Shown: positions 43,861 to 51,999 of the stretch, in pieces
Numbering within the stretch: position 1 is the stretch's first letter
How the letters are laid out: each line of letters opens with the position of its first letter
Assembly (NCBI GenBank): GCA_964493765.1
Contig: CAZBPK010000131.1
Coordinates: 22,835-86,834 of the forward strand
Direction: 5' to 3'
DNA: 64,000 bases
Origin: CALLMJ01 sp964493765
GTDB lineage: Bacteria; Bacteroidota; Bacteroidia; J057; CALLMJ01
Translations under genes and position numbers: made by a program
Notes under the pieces: generated by a model
Seen by the model: the letters and a program-made list of their open reading frames with translations, nothing else
Database searches by the model: none
What the model was told of the DNA's origin: nothing

Positions 43861-43989
43861 GGGCGTGCCCCTTGCTTCGCTACGGGTCGGGCTGTTGCGG
43901 GCTTCGCTATCGCTTCGGCAATCCTTTGGTTGCTCATACTTCACAACCAAAGGCAGTGCCACTTCGTGCCCTCCACATCCCTCACGCTT
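43861..43989 (+). repeat. Interspersed structured repeat, copy C
   Basis: A 129-bp copy that starts GGGCGTGCCCCTTGCTTCG and ends CATCCCTCACGCTT. The central stem is perfect over 10 bp: CCTTTGGTTG pairs with CAACCAAAGG. It begins 26 bases after the ackA-pduL stop in the same direction and separates it from the convergent TonB-like gene. Confidence 0.9.
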
Positions 43990-44042
43990 ATCCCCTAATT
44001 AAATAGCCAAAACCTTTCTTGCTTTTACTTTATATTTTCTTT

Positions 44043-44849
44043 CTACTTTAATTTGAAAGTAATTGTAACTTTAGTTTTTTGGATTTTATCTTGTTCTATG
44101 GGTTCAAATTTCCATTTATAAATGGCTTTAATTCCAGCATTTTTAAGTTCTGCATTAGAACTCAAAGTCAATGCTTTTACATTTTTTACCGTCCCGTTGG
44201 GAGCAATGGTAAATTCGTAGGTAATTTTAGCCTCTGCTTCAACTTCATAAACAGGTTTGGGTAAACTTATCGGTTTTCTACCCTGTAAACCTTCTTCTCC
44301 AGAACCAAAAGCATATAATCCATCATTATCTAAAATTCTTACATCATCTCTACCATGGTTGCCTACTTGGTCACTATTTCCATGATTTGAACCTCCAGAT
44401 GAATTGGAATTGCTATTTGTATTTGTATTTGTGGCTGGGTTATCGTTTTTTACTATTTCTTTAGGTTTCTCTTGATTTTGGTTTTTTTTATCTTTTTCCT
44501 TAGTTTCTTTTACAGGAGGAGAGGTAACCTCTGATTCTTCTGCTTCCCCTGATAAAGTGGCTTTTTCATTAGATGGAGAGGTTTTTACATTTTCTATTGC
44601 ATTAGCTTTTCCTTCTCCTGGGTTGGGTGATGGGTCTTCAAAATTATTAACATTACCTGAACCTTCTACCCAATTTCCAAAATCTACTCCCCCTGAGCCT
44701 TCAGATAACACTTCAAACAAGGGTGGGTCAGTAGTTTCAACAAAGGTCCATAGAAAACTTAGGATTAACAATAAAATAGCAAAAGTTACTGTTATACCTG
44801 CACTTTTTTGTTTAATTTTTTGATATTCTTGAAAAGGTAATAATTCCAC
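44043..44849 (-). CDS. TonB-like energy-transducer protein
   Basis: This 268-residue protein begins with GTG at 44849. It has a single inner-membrane helix (about 17-38), a long Ser/Asn/Glu/Lys-rich periplasmic linker (about 45-175) and a C-terminal TonB domain at 190-268 with the ITYEFTIAPNGTVKNVKAL segment and the KWKFEPIEQDKIQKTKVTITFKL end. TonB proteins pass proton-motive energy from ExbB/ExbD to outer-membrane receptors. No exbB or exbD is in the window, and their upstream position outside this gene is not seen. The promoter box is at 44862-44869. Confidence 0.8.
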   Translation of the reverse strand: MELLPFQEYQKIKQKSAGITVTFAILLLILSFLWTFVETTDPPLFEVLSEGSGGVDFGNWVEGSGNVNNFEDPSPNPGEGKANAIENVKTSPSNEKATLSGEAEESEVTSPPVKETKEKDKKNQNQEKPKEIVKNDNPATNTNTNSNSNSSGGSNHGNSDQVGNHGRDDVRILDNDGLYAFGSGEEGLQGRKPISLPKPVYEVEAEAKITYEFTIAPNGTVKNVKALTLSSNAELKNAGIKAIYKWKFEPIEQDKIQKTKVTITFKLK

Positions 44850-44861
44850 AGCATAAAACTA

Positions 44862-44869
44862 CAAATTTA
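44862..44869 (-). promoter_or_regulatory. -7 promoter element of the TonB-like gene
   Basis: The minus strand reads TAAATTTG, 12 bases before the GTG start at 44849. Confidence 0.45.
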
Positions 44870-45022
44870 TTCTTGAATGAAATTATTGTTTATTTTGCTT
44901 AACTTACAAACTATTGAAATTGAAATTTTTAAAATATATACTTTGTCTAAAAAATGATTTTTTAATGGTGTTTAAAAAAACAAATTAAAAAGATTATATT
45001 TTTAGATTCCAAAAAAATTAGC

Positions 45023-45030
45023 TATTTTTG
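45023..45030 (+). promoter_or_regulatory. -7 promoter element of hydrolase-kdsA-dapF
   Basis: TATTTTTG ends 8 bases before the ATG at 45039, so the mRNA leader is expected to be very short. Confidence 0.5.
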
Positions 45031-45038
45031 CAAAGGAA

Positions 45039-45797
45039 ATGGAATATAGATTAGTAAAAGAAGCGGGTTTTGATTATGTTGAGGAAGGTAATGGAGAACC
45101 TATTATTTTATTACACGGGCTTTTTGGAGCTTTAAGTAATTGGACTTCTGTACTTAAATATTTTAAACAAAATTTTACAGTTGTAATTCCTTTAATGCCA
45201 ATATATACAGCTTCTTTGGTTGAACCTAGTATTGAAGGTCTTACAGGTTTTATCAGCGATTTTATCCAATTCAAAAAATTTGATAAAGTAAACTTAATTG
45301 GAAACTCATTAGGTGGACATATAGCTTTATTTTATACTCTAAATAATCCCCATAAAACTTCTAAAATGGTTTTAACAGGAAGTTCAGGTTTATTTGAAGC
45401 CGGAATGGGACAATCTTTTCCTAGAAGGTCAAGCAGAGATTTTATAAGAGAAAGAGTTGAATATACATTTTATAGTCCCAAAACTACTACTCAAGAATTA
45501 GTAAATGAAGTTTTTGAAATTGTAAATGATAATAATAAAGCTTTGAGAATCATAAAAATGGCAAGAAGTGCCCAAAGGCAAAATTTAGCTCATAAACTCA
45601 AAGAAATTCAATGTCCAACGCTTCTTATTTGGGGCTTAAACGATAATATTACACCTGTTCCTGTTGCTCATGAATTTCATCGAAACATTAAAAATTCTCA
45701 ATTAGCATTTATTGATCATTGTGGGCACGCCGCTATGATGGAACAGCCAGAACGGTTTAATCTCATAACAGAAAAGTTTCTTTTAAAAAAATCATAA
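45039..45797 (+). CDS. Alpha/beta hydrolase
   Basis: A 252-residue single-domain alpha/beta hydrolase. The oxyanion loop is LLHGLFGALSNW (about 26-37). The nucleophile elbow is IGNSLGGHIAL (Ser93 region), the acid is in WGLNDNITP, and the catalytic His is in DHCGHAAMMEQP (near 236). There is no signal peptide. The substrate cannot be predicted, and family members include esterases and C-C bond hydrolases. It is first in a close-packed unit with kdsA (3-base gap) and dapF (5-base gap). Confidence 0.85.
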   Translation: MEYRLVKEAGFDYVEEGNGEPIILLHGLFGALSNWTSVLKYFKQNFTVVIPLMPIYTASLVEPSIEGLTGFISDFIQFKKFDKVNLIGNSLGGHIALFYTLNNPHKTSKMVLTGSSGLFEAGMGQSFPRRSSRDFIRERVEYTFYSPKTTTQELVNEVFEIVNDNNKALRIIKMARSAQRQNLAHKLKEIQCPTLLIWGLNDNITPVPVAHEFHRNIKNSQLAFIDHCGHAAMMEQPERFNLITEKFLLKKS

Positions 45798-45800
45798 ATT

Positions 45801-46655
45801 ATGGATAATTTAACACCGTTAAACGCTTTGGTACCCAATTGGTTGCCTCAAATTCTTAAAAATAATAATCAATTTTTTCTTATTGCTGGTCCTTGCGCAG
45901 TAGAAAGTGAAGAGATTTGTTTTACGGTTGCTGAAAAACTTTTATCAATATGCCAGCCTTTAGGTATTCCTTTAATTTTTAAAGGTTCTTACAGAAAAGC
46001 TAATAGAACTAAATTGGATTCTTTTCAAGGTATTGGTGATGAAAAAGCTTTAAATATATTAAGAAAAGTCAAAGAACATTTCCATTTACCCGTATTAACC
46101 GATGTTCATGAAAGTCATGAATGTGAAATGGCTGCAAATTTTGTAGATGTTCTGCAAATCCCTGCATTTTTATGTCGTCAAACAGATTTGTTAGTTGCCG
46201 CAGCAAAAACTAATAAAGTGGTAAATATCAAAAAAGGTCAGTTTGTTGCTGCAAAAACTATGGACTATGCAGTAGAAAAAGTACGAGCTTCTGGTAATTC
46301 TAAAGTAATTTTAACAGAAAGAGGAAATATGTATGGGTACAGTGATTTAGTGGTGGATTATAGAAATATTCCATGGATGCAAGAATCTGGTTGCCCTGTG
46401 GTATTAGATATAACCCATTCTTTACAACAACCTAATCAATCTTCTGGTGTTACTGGTGGGCGTCCTCAATTAGTTGAACTTATTGCTAAAGCTGGTATTG
46501 CTGCTGGTGTTAATGGAATTTTCTTAGAAACACATCCTAACCCAAAAGAAGCAAAATCTGATGGTGCTAACATGATCCCTTTAGACCAAGTTGAAAAATT
46601 GTTAAATAAATTAGTGATTATTAGAAAAGCATATTTAGATTCCTTGAATATTTAA
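45801..46655 (+). CDS. kdsA: 3-deoxy-8-phosphooctulonate synthase
   Basis: A 284-residue KDO8P synthase that condenses arabinose 5-phosphate and phosphoenolpyruvate for LPS Kdo. Hallmarks are AGPCAVES (about 34), FKGSYRKANRTKLDSFQG, the TDVHESHE segment, the FLCRQTDLL block and the VVDYRNIPWM and DITHSLQQP regions near the end. The Asn/Cys metal question (metal-dependent versus independent) could be judged at RQTDL and SLQQP by alignment. It is co-transcribed with the hydrolase and dapF. Together with gmhB this shows the organism makes LPS. Confidence 0.95.
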   Translation: MDNLTPLNALVPNWLPQILKNNNQFFLIAGPCAVESEEICFTVAEKLLSICQPLGIPLIFKGSYRKANRTKLDSFQGIGDEKALNILRKVKEHFHLPVLTDVHESHECEMAANFVDVLQIPAFLCRQTDLLVAAAKTNKVVNIKKGQFVAAKTMDYAVEKVRASGNSKVILTERGNMYGYSDLVVDYRNIPWMQESGCPVVLDITHSLQQPNQSSGVTGGRPQLVELIAKAGIAAGVNGIFLETHPNPKEAKSDGANMIPLDQVEKLLNKLVIIRKAYLDSLNI

Positions 46656-46660
46656 AAACC

Positions 46661-47428
46661 ATGATTTTACCATTCTCAAAATACCATTCCACTGGCAACG
46701 ATTTTATCATGATAGATAATCGTAATTTAGCTACTCAGCTCTCTCCTAAACAAGTTTATAATTTATGTCATAGAAGATTTGGAATTGGTGCTGATGGTTT
46801 AATATTTATTCAAAACCATAAAGATGCTGATTTCGAAATGGTGTATTTTAATGCTGATGGGAATTTAGGTTCATTTTGTGGAAATGGTTCAAGGTCTGCA
46901 GTTTTATTTGCAAAAAATATAGGTGCTATTGCTCGTTCCAAAGTGAAATTTATGGCTTATGATGGCTTACATGAAGCAGAAATATTCAATAATGGAATTA
47001 GAGTCTTAATGAATCCTTACAAAAACTATAAAAAACTCAATGAAAGAGAATTTTTTTTAGATACTGGTTCTCCTCATCATGTAATGTTCGTTGAAGATGT
47101 TTTTAACTTTCCTGTACTAAATAAAGGAAAAGAGATTCGTGATTTTGAAAGATATCAACCTAATGGAACGAATGTAAATTTTGTTGGGGAGATAAAAGAA
47201 GGAATATTTGTTCGCACTTATGAAAGGGGCGTGGAAGATGAAACATTTAGTTGTGGTACTGGGGTAACTGCTGCAGCAATCTGTTTTTTAAAAATGAAAA
47301 ATCATGAGCACGGTGAAGTGAATGTTTTTACCATGGGGGGTGATTTGAGGGTTATTATCAATTCAGAATTAGAAATCTTTTTACAAGGACCTGCTGTTGA
47401 GGTTTATACAGGTTTTGTAAATTTATAA
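46661..47428 (+). CDS. dapF: Diaminopimelate epimerase
   Basis: A 255-residue enzyme that turns LL- into meso-diaminopimelate for lysine and peptidoglycan. Both catalytic cysteines are seen: FCGNGSR (Cys73) and FSCGTGV (Cys198). The N-terminus FSKYHSTGNDFIMIDNR and the segment TNVNFV are family blocks. The length is slightly shorter than the usual 270-280. It is last in the hydrolase-kdsA-dapF unit. Confidence 0.95.
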   Translation: MILPFSKYHSTGNDFIMIDNRNLATQLSPKQVYNLCHRRFGIGADGLIFIQNHKDADFEMVYFNADGNLGSFCGNGSRSAVLFAKNIGAIARSKVKFMAYDGLHEAEIFNNGIRVLMNPYKNYKKLNEREFFLDTGSPHHVMFVEDVFNFPVLNKGKEIRDFERYQPNGTNVNFVGEIKEGIFVRTYERGVEDETFSCGTGVTAAAICFLKMKNHEHGEVNVFTMGGDLRVIINSELEIFLQGPAVEVYTGFVNL

Positions 47429-47503
47429 TTTGATATTAAAACGAATTTTTTTAGCGGGGTAAATTTTTAACCCTATTTTTTTTAATCATTTTTCTAAATT
47501 GAC

Positions 47504-47511
47504 TATCTTTG
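47504..47511 (+). promoter_or_regulatory. -7 promoter element of the MBL hydrolase-ruvX-murQ unit
   Basis: TATCTTTG lies 17 bases before the GTG at 47529. A properly spaced -33 TTG is not seen. Confidence 0.5.
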
Positions 47512-47528
47512 CACCAATTTTATAAAAA

Positions 47529-48374
47529 GTGAAGCTATATACCATAGAAACAGGTAGGTTTAAATTAGATGGTGGGGCTATGTTTGGTGTAGTTCCCAAA
47601 ACTATATGGTCTAAAACCAATCCTTCTGATTCCAATAATATGATTGAATTAGCAATGCGTTGTTTGTTAATAGAAGATGGTGATAAACTAATTTTAATTG
47701 ACAATGGAATTGGAAATAAGTACAATTCAAAATTCCAATCTATTTATTCTGTTGACCATGAATCCTCAAATTTAGAAAAAAGTTTAAATTCTTTGGGTTT
47801 TCAAAAAAATGATATTACCGATGTAATTTTAACTCATTTACATTTCGATCATGCTGGCGGTTCTACAGAATGGGATAGTAATCAAAATCCTATTCTTGCT
47901 TTTCCTTATGCAAATTATTGGGTGCAAGAAAAACATTTTAGATGGGCTTTGAACCCTAATGACCGTGAAAAAGCCAGTTTTTTTGCTGAAAATATTCAAC
48001 CTTTACAAGTTTCTCAACAATTAAAATTGGTAAAAGGTGAAACACAATTTAATGAATACATTCAACTTCTTTTAGTTAATGGACATACTGAGGCCCAACA
48101 GCTCCCTTTAATTACTTATAAAAATTATCAAATCCTTTTTGCTGGTGATTTATTCCCTACTTATGGGCATTTGCCTCTCCCTTATGTGATGGGTTATGAT
48201 GTTAGACCCTTGGTTACTTTAGAAGAAAGAAAACTTTTTTTGGAAGAGTGTGTCAATGAAAATATTGTGATTTTCTATGAACATGATCCATACCATGAAT
48301 GCGGCTTAGTAGGAATTGATGAAAAAGGTAAATATTTCTCTAAAGAAACATTTCCTTTAACCAATTTAACCTAA
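47529..48374 (+). CDS. MBL-fold metallo-hydrolase
   Basis: This 281-residue protein starts with GTG. It has the metallo-beta-lactamase zinc motif LTHLHFDHAGG (near 98), a third His in NGHTEAQQ (near 180) and an Asp in AGDLFPTYGHLP (near 204). The N-terminal LYTIETGRFKLDGGAMFGVVP segment is typical of a quorum-quenching or general MBL hydrolase branch. The substrate is unknown. The last base of its stop codon is the first base of ruvX, so they are translationally coupled. Confidence 0.87.
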   Translation: MKLYTIETGRFKLDGGAMFGVVPKTIWSKTNPSDSNNMIELAMRCLLIEDGDKLILIDNGIGNKYNSKFQSIYSVDHESSNLEKSLNSLGFQKNDITDVILTHLHFDHAGGSTEWDSNQNPILAFPYANYWVQEKHFRWALNPNDREKASFFAENIQPLQVSQQLKLVKGETQFNEYIQLLLVNGHTEAQQLPLITYKNYQILFAGDLFPTYGHLPLPYVMGYDVRPLVTLEERKLFLEECVNENIVIFYEHDPYHECGLVGIDEKGKYFSKETFPLTNLT

Positions 48375-48793
48375 TGAAAGGTAGAATAGTTTCCATTGAT
48401 TATGGTCTCAAAAGAACAGGTATAGCTTGGACTGACCCTCTTCAATTGATTGCTTCGCCTGTTGATTGTATTGATACGGATAAACTTAAAAATTGGTTGT
48501 TAGAAAAATCAAAATCTGAGAATTTCCATAGTTTTGTTTTAGGGTTTCCAACCAATTGGAATCAAACAGATACCCATATTACTGAAGAAGTAAGAGTTTT
48601 TCATCAATGGTTATTAGAAACTTTTCCTAATACAAAAGTTCATTTGTGGGATGAAAGATTTAGTTCTAAAATTGCGAAGAAAGCCATGTTAGAAGCTAAT
48701 TTTTCTAAGAAAAAACGTTCAGATAAGAGACTTATTAATGCTATTGCGGCTACCATTTTATTACAAGAGTTTTTAGAAAATCAAAAATTATGA
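48374..48793 (+). CDS. ruvX: Putative Holliday junction resolvase RuvX/YqgF
   Basis: A 139-residue RNase H-fold protein. The catalytic Asp is in SIDYGLKRTGIAW (Asp9 region), a Glu is in LWDERFSS, and an Asp is in the KRLINAIAATILLQEFL end. YqgF proteins act in pre-16S rRNA processing and have been named as resolvases. The length is typical. Both ends overlap neighbours (TAATG with the MBL gene and ATGA with murQ), giving a tight three-gene unit. Confidence 0.92.
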   Translation: MKGRIVSIDYGLKRTGIAWTDPLQLIASPVDCIDTDKLKNWLLEKSKSENFHSFVLGFPTNWNQTDTHITEEVRVFHQWLLETFPNTKVHLWDERFSSKIAKKAMLEANFSKKKRSDKRLINAIAATILLQEFLENQKL

Positions 48794-49608
48794 AAATGAA
48801 AATAACAGAGCAAGACTCTCTTTATGAGAATTTACACGAAAAAGATACACTAACTTTACTTCAAGAAATCAATGAAGAAGACAAAAAAGTAGCTTATTGT
48901 GTAGAAAAAGCTATCCCTCAAATTCATAAAGCAGTAGATGCTATATTTTTGAATATGGATAAAGGAGGAAAATTATTTTATATTGGAGCAGGAACTAGCG
49001 GTAGATTAGGAATTGTAGATGCATCTGAGTGTCCTCCGACTTTTGGTGTTCCTTATGATTTAGTCAATGGTGTAATAGCAGGAGGAGATTCCGCTATACG
49101 TAAAGCTGTAGAAGGTGCTGAAGATGATACTCACCAAGCTTGGCAAGATTTATTCATTAAAGGTATTCAAAAAAATGATTGTTTAATCGGAATCTCTGCA
49201 AGTGGAACTACACCTTATGTATTAGGAGGTTTGATAGAAGCAAAAAAAAATGGTATTTTGACAGCTTGTATTACCAATAACCTTGACACACCAATTTCAA
49301 AATCGGTTGATTTCCCTATTGAAGTTCCCGTTGGTCCTGAATATTTAACAGGTTCTACAAGAATGAAATCAGGTACTGCTCAAAAAATGATTTTAAATAT
49401 GATTTCTACTTCCCTCATGATTAAATTAGGTCATGTTTTAGGAAACCAAATGATAGATATGCAACTATCCAATGAAAAACTTAAAATCAGAGCTTTACAA
49501 ATGCTAATGAAGTTATCAAACTTGAATGAACATGAAGCTTTAGAGTATTTGAAAAAATATAAAAATGTAAGAAATGCTTACACAGCTTGGAAAAGTCTGA
49601 ATGACTAA
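48790..49608 (+). CDS. murQ: N-acetylmuramic acid 6-phosphate etherase
   Basis: A 272-residue SIS-domain enzyme that splits MurNAc-6-phosphate into GlcNAc-6-phosphate and lactate during peptidoglycan recycling. The signature GAGTSGRLGIVDASECPPTF (near 60-80), with the essential Glu in SECPPTF, is intact. A second block is PVGPEYLTGSTRMKSGTAQK. It lacks some of the C-terminal helices of E. coli MurQ (298 residues). No MurNAc kinase or transporter gene is near. It overlaps ruvX by 4 bases. Confidence 0.93.
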   Translation: MKMKITEQDSLYENLHEKDTLTLLQEINEEDKKVAYCVEKAIPQIHKAVDAIFLNMDKGGKLFYIGAGTSGRLGIVDASECPPTFGVPYDLVNGVIAGGDSAIRKAVEGAEDDTHQAWQDLFIKGIQKNDCLIGISASGTTPYVLGGLIEAKKNGILTACITNNLDTPISKSVDFPIEVPVGPEYLTGSTRMKSGTAQKMILNMISTSLMIKLGHVLGNQMIDMQLSNEKLKIRALQMLMKLSNLNEHEALEYLKKYKNVRNAYTAWKSLND

Positions 49609-49692
49609 GTATATTAAAAAATAATAAAATTTTTGAGTTTAACAAAATAAAGTTGTATTTTTACCCGTTAAACAAGTAATAAAATTTACTGA

Positions 49693-51126
49693 ATGAAACA
49701 CTTCAACTCTTACGATGATGACTTCGGTTTTCAATCCAATGAAATTAATGAATATCAAATAAAATTTGAATCTATGTTAGAAAAAAATGAGTTTTCTTTC
49801 ATGGATTCAGACCAAATTGAAGACCTATATCAATTTTATTGGATACATTCCAAAAAAGAGCTTTGCGATGAATTGCTCAATTTTGCCATAGAAATACACC
49901 CTTTAAACTCTGTTTTTTATGAGTATAAGTTTAATCAACTAATCTATTCAGAAAAATTACAAGAGGCTTTAGAATGGATTGAATATGCCATTGGCTATTT
50001 TCCTAGTAATTTCCCTATTTTAATGTTAAAAGGTAATGTTTTAAGAAAACTTTATCGTTATGAACAAGCTATTGAATGGTATTTGCAAATTATAGAATTG
50101 GCTGAAGATAAATCAGAAATTTATTATGCATTAGGTATGAGTCATTATGCACTTCAAAATCATGAAGATTTTATGTATTATTTGAATTTGGCTTTTAACG
50201 AAAAAAATGAAGATATTCAATTTTCTATTTTCAATCATACCTTAACAACCTTTGATTACTCAACAAGTATTGAAATTTTAAATAATTTCATTGATTCGGA
50301 TCCTTTTCATGCAGAATCATGGTATTATTTATGCCTTGTTTATTTCTACAATGGAAATTGGTCTGAGTCTTTGAAAGCAATTGATTATGCAATAGTTATC
50401 AATGAAAATAATATAGATTATTATATCCAAAAAGTTGAAATCTTAATTAGCAATAATCAATTTCAAAATGCTTTAATGGTTTTATTTGAAGCACTCCAAA
50501 TTGACGAAGAAAATGAAAATATTTTATTTTACTTAGGAGTTTGTTACCAAAATCTTGATAATTATGATGAAGGAAGAAAATTCTTTAAAAAATGTATAGA
50601 TATTGATGATAGCTACTTTGATGCTTATGAGGGTTTAGCTGATTGTTTATATGAGCTAGAAAGATATAATGAAGCTCTTCATTATTACAAAGTTTACCTT
50701 GACAATACTGTCAATTTAGAAGTTTCACTTAAATATATTGATTTAGAAATTGAATTAGAAAATTTTGGTTATGCTTTGGTTTATATTCAGGAACTTGAAA
50801 ATTTATTTAATGATGATTTTTTAGAAATTGAATTGATTTTACGAAAAACTTATATTGAATTTTTAAAAGAAAACGAGTTTATTTCTCACATCTTAAGAGA
50901 GAATTTTTATAGAGAATGTAAAGATGATGATAGTTCCTCTAAACTGATGTTTCAATCGGCTGCATTAAGTTTTGCGAATGGTTCTCGGAATATTGGATTT
51001 TTTTATTTAGAGAATGCACTTTTAAAATATCCAGAAAATTATGAATATTTATACGATTATAATCCTGATTTATCAGAAGATGTTGAAATTCAATTAATTA
51101 TAGAAAGTTATAAAAATACCAAATAA
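49693..51126 (+). CDS. Tetratricopeptide-repeat protein
   Basis: A 477-residue cytoplasmic protein of helical repeats with about ten TPR units, for example AIEWYLQIIELAEDKSEIYYALGMSHYALQ and GRKFFKKCIDIDDSYFDAYEGLADCLYELERYNEALHYYK. It is Asp/Glu/Tyr-rich and lacks a signal peptide. A diverged -7-like TATTTTTA lies upstream. The next gene starts 3 bases after its stop, so it is co-transcribed with the phosphosulfolactate synthase homologue. The partner is unknown. Confidence 0.85.
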   Translation: MKHFNSYDDDFGFQSNEINEYQIKFESMLEKNEFSFMDSDQIEDLYQFYWIHSKKELCDELLNFAIEIHPLNSVFYEYKFNQLIYSEKLQEALEWIEYAIGYFPSNFPILMLKGNVLRKLYRYEQAIEWYLQIIELAEDKSEIYYALGMSHYALQNHEDFMYYLNLAFNEKNEDIQFSIFNHTLTTFDYSTSIEILNNFIDSDPFHAESWYYLCLVYFYNGNWSESLKAIDYAIVINENNIDYYIQKVEILISNNQFQNALMVLFEALQIDEENENILFYLGVCYQNLDNYDEGRKFFKKCIDIDDSYFDAYEGLADCLYELERYNEALHYYKVYLDNTVNLEVSLKYIDLEIELENFGYALVYIQELENLFNDDFLEIELILRKTYIEFLKENEFISHILRENFYRECKDDDSSSKLMFQSAALSFANGSRNIGFFYLENALLKYPENYEYLYDYNPDLSEDVEIQLIIESYKNTK

Positions 51127-51128
51127 AA

Positions 51129-51896
51129 ATGAACTTTGTAAATTTTGAAATTCCTAATTTACCTAAAAGAGAGCAAAAACCTAATAGAAACCTTGGTATT
51201 ACCATGGTAATGGATAAAGGTTTATCTTTAAGAGAAGTTGAAAATTTGTTAGAAATTGGTCATGATTATATTGATTTAATCAAATTAGGTTGGGCGACTT
51301 CTTATGTAACCCCTAAACTAAAAGAAAAAATTGCATTGTATCATTCCGCTAATATTCCTGTTTATTTTGGAGGCACTTTATTAGAGATTTTTTATGTGCG
51401 AAAAAGTGAGCATTTGTTTGAAAAAATATTAGAAGATTATAAAATTACCCATGTAGAAATTTCTTCTGGAAGTTTAGATTTATCTGATAACGAAAAACTT
51501 GGCTTAATTTCTAAATATTCCAAAAACTATACCGTTCTATCGGAAGTGGGTTCTAAAGACCCAAACAAAGAAATGGCTCCTTATAAATGGGTGGAATGTA
51601 TCAAAAATGAACTACAAGCTGGTTCATGGAAAGTAATTACAGAAGCACGAGAGGGTGGTAATGTGGGTGTTTTTCGTTCTGGAGGCGAGGTTCGTGATGG
51701 GCTTGTTGATGAAATTTTACATTCCATTCCTTATGAAAACCTTATTTTTGAAGCTCCCAAAAAAGAACAACAAGTTTTTTTTATTAAACTTTTAGGTTCT
51801 AATGTTAATTTAGGCAATATTGCAACTAATGATGTTATTGGTTTGGAAACCCTAAGACTTGGTCTTAGAAGTGATACCTTCTTCACATTTTTGTAA
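51129..51896 (+). CDS. Phosphosulfolactate synthase-like protein (ComA family)
   Basis: A 255-residue TIM-barrel protein like ComA, which adds sulfite to phosphoenolpyruvate to form phosphosulfolactate in coenzyme M synthesis and in bacterial sulfolactate production. Family blocks visible are GITMVMDKGLS (about 23-33), KLGWATSYV, GGTLLEIFYVR, HVEISSGS, LSEVGSKDP and REGGNVGVF, with FEAPKKEQQVFFI near the end. Those are the expected phosphate- and metal-contacting loops. No ComB, ComC or cysteate synthase gene is in the window. It could feed a sulfonate such as a sulfonolipid head group in Bacteroidota, but that is inference. Confidence 0.85.
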   Translation: MNFVNFEIPNLPKREQKPNRNLGITMVMDKGLSLREVENLLEIGHDYIDLIKLGWATSYVTPKLKEKIALYHSANIPVYFGGTLLEIFYVRKSEHLFEKILEDYKITHVEISSGSLDLSDNEKLGLISKYSKNYTVLSEVGSKDPNKEMAPYKWVECIKNELQAGSWKVITEAREGGNVGVFRSGGEVRDGLVDEILHSIPYENLIFEAPKKEQQVFFIKLLGSNVNLGNIATNDVIGLETLRLGLRSDTFFTFL

Positions 51897-51977
51897 TTCA
51901 TTGTGAGAATATTGGTTCCTCCAAATTAAATTTCCCAAAAAAATTTTGAAGAAATTATTCATTTTCTCTGAAATTTA

Positions 51978-51985
51978 TATTTTTG
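51978..51985 (+). promoter_or_regulatory. -7 promoter element of the DPP III gene
   Basis: TATTTTTG ends 14 bases before the ATG at 52000. A TTG further upstream is too far away (29 bases). Confidence 0.5.
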
Positions 51986-51999
51986 CACTAAAATTATTT

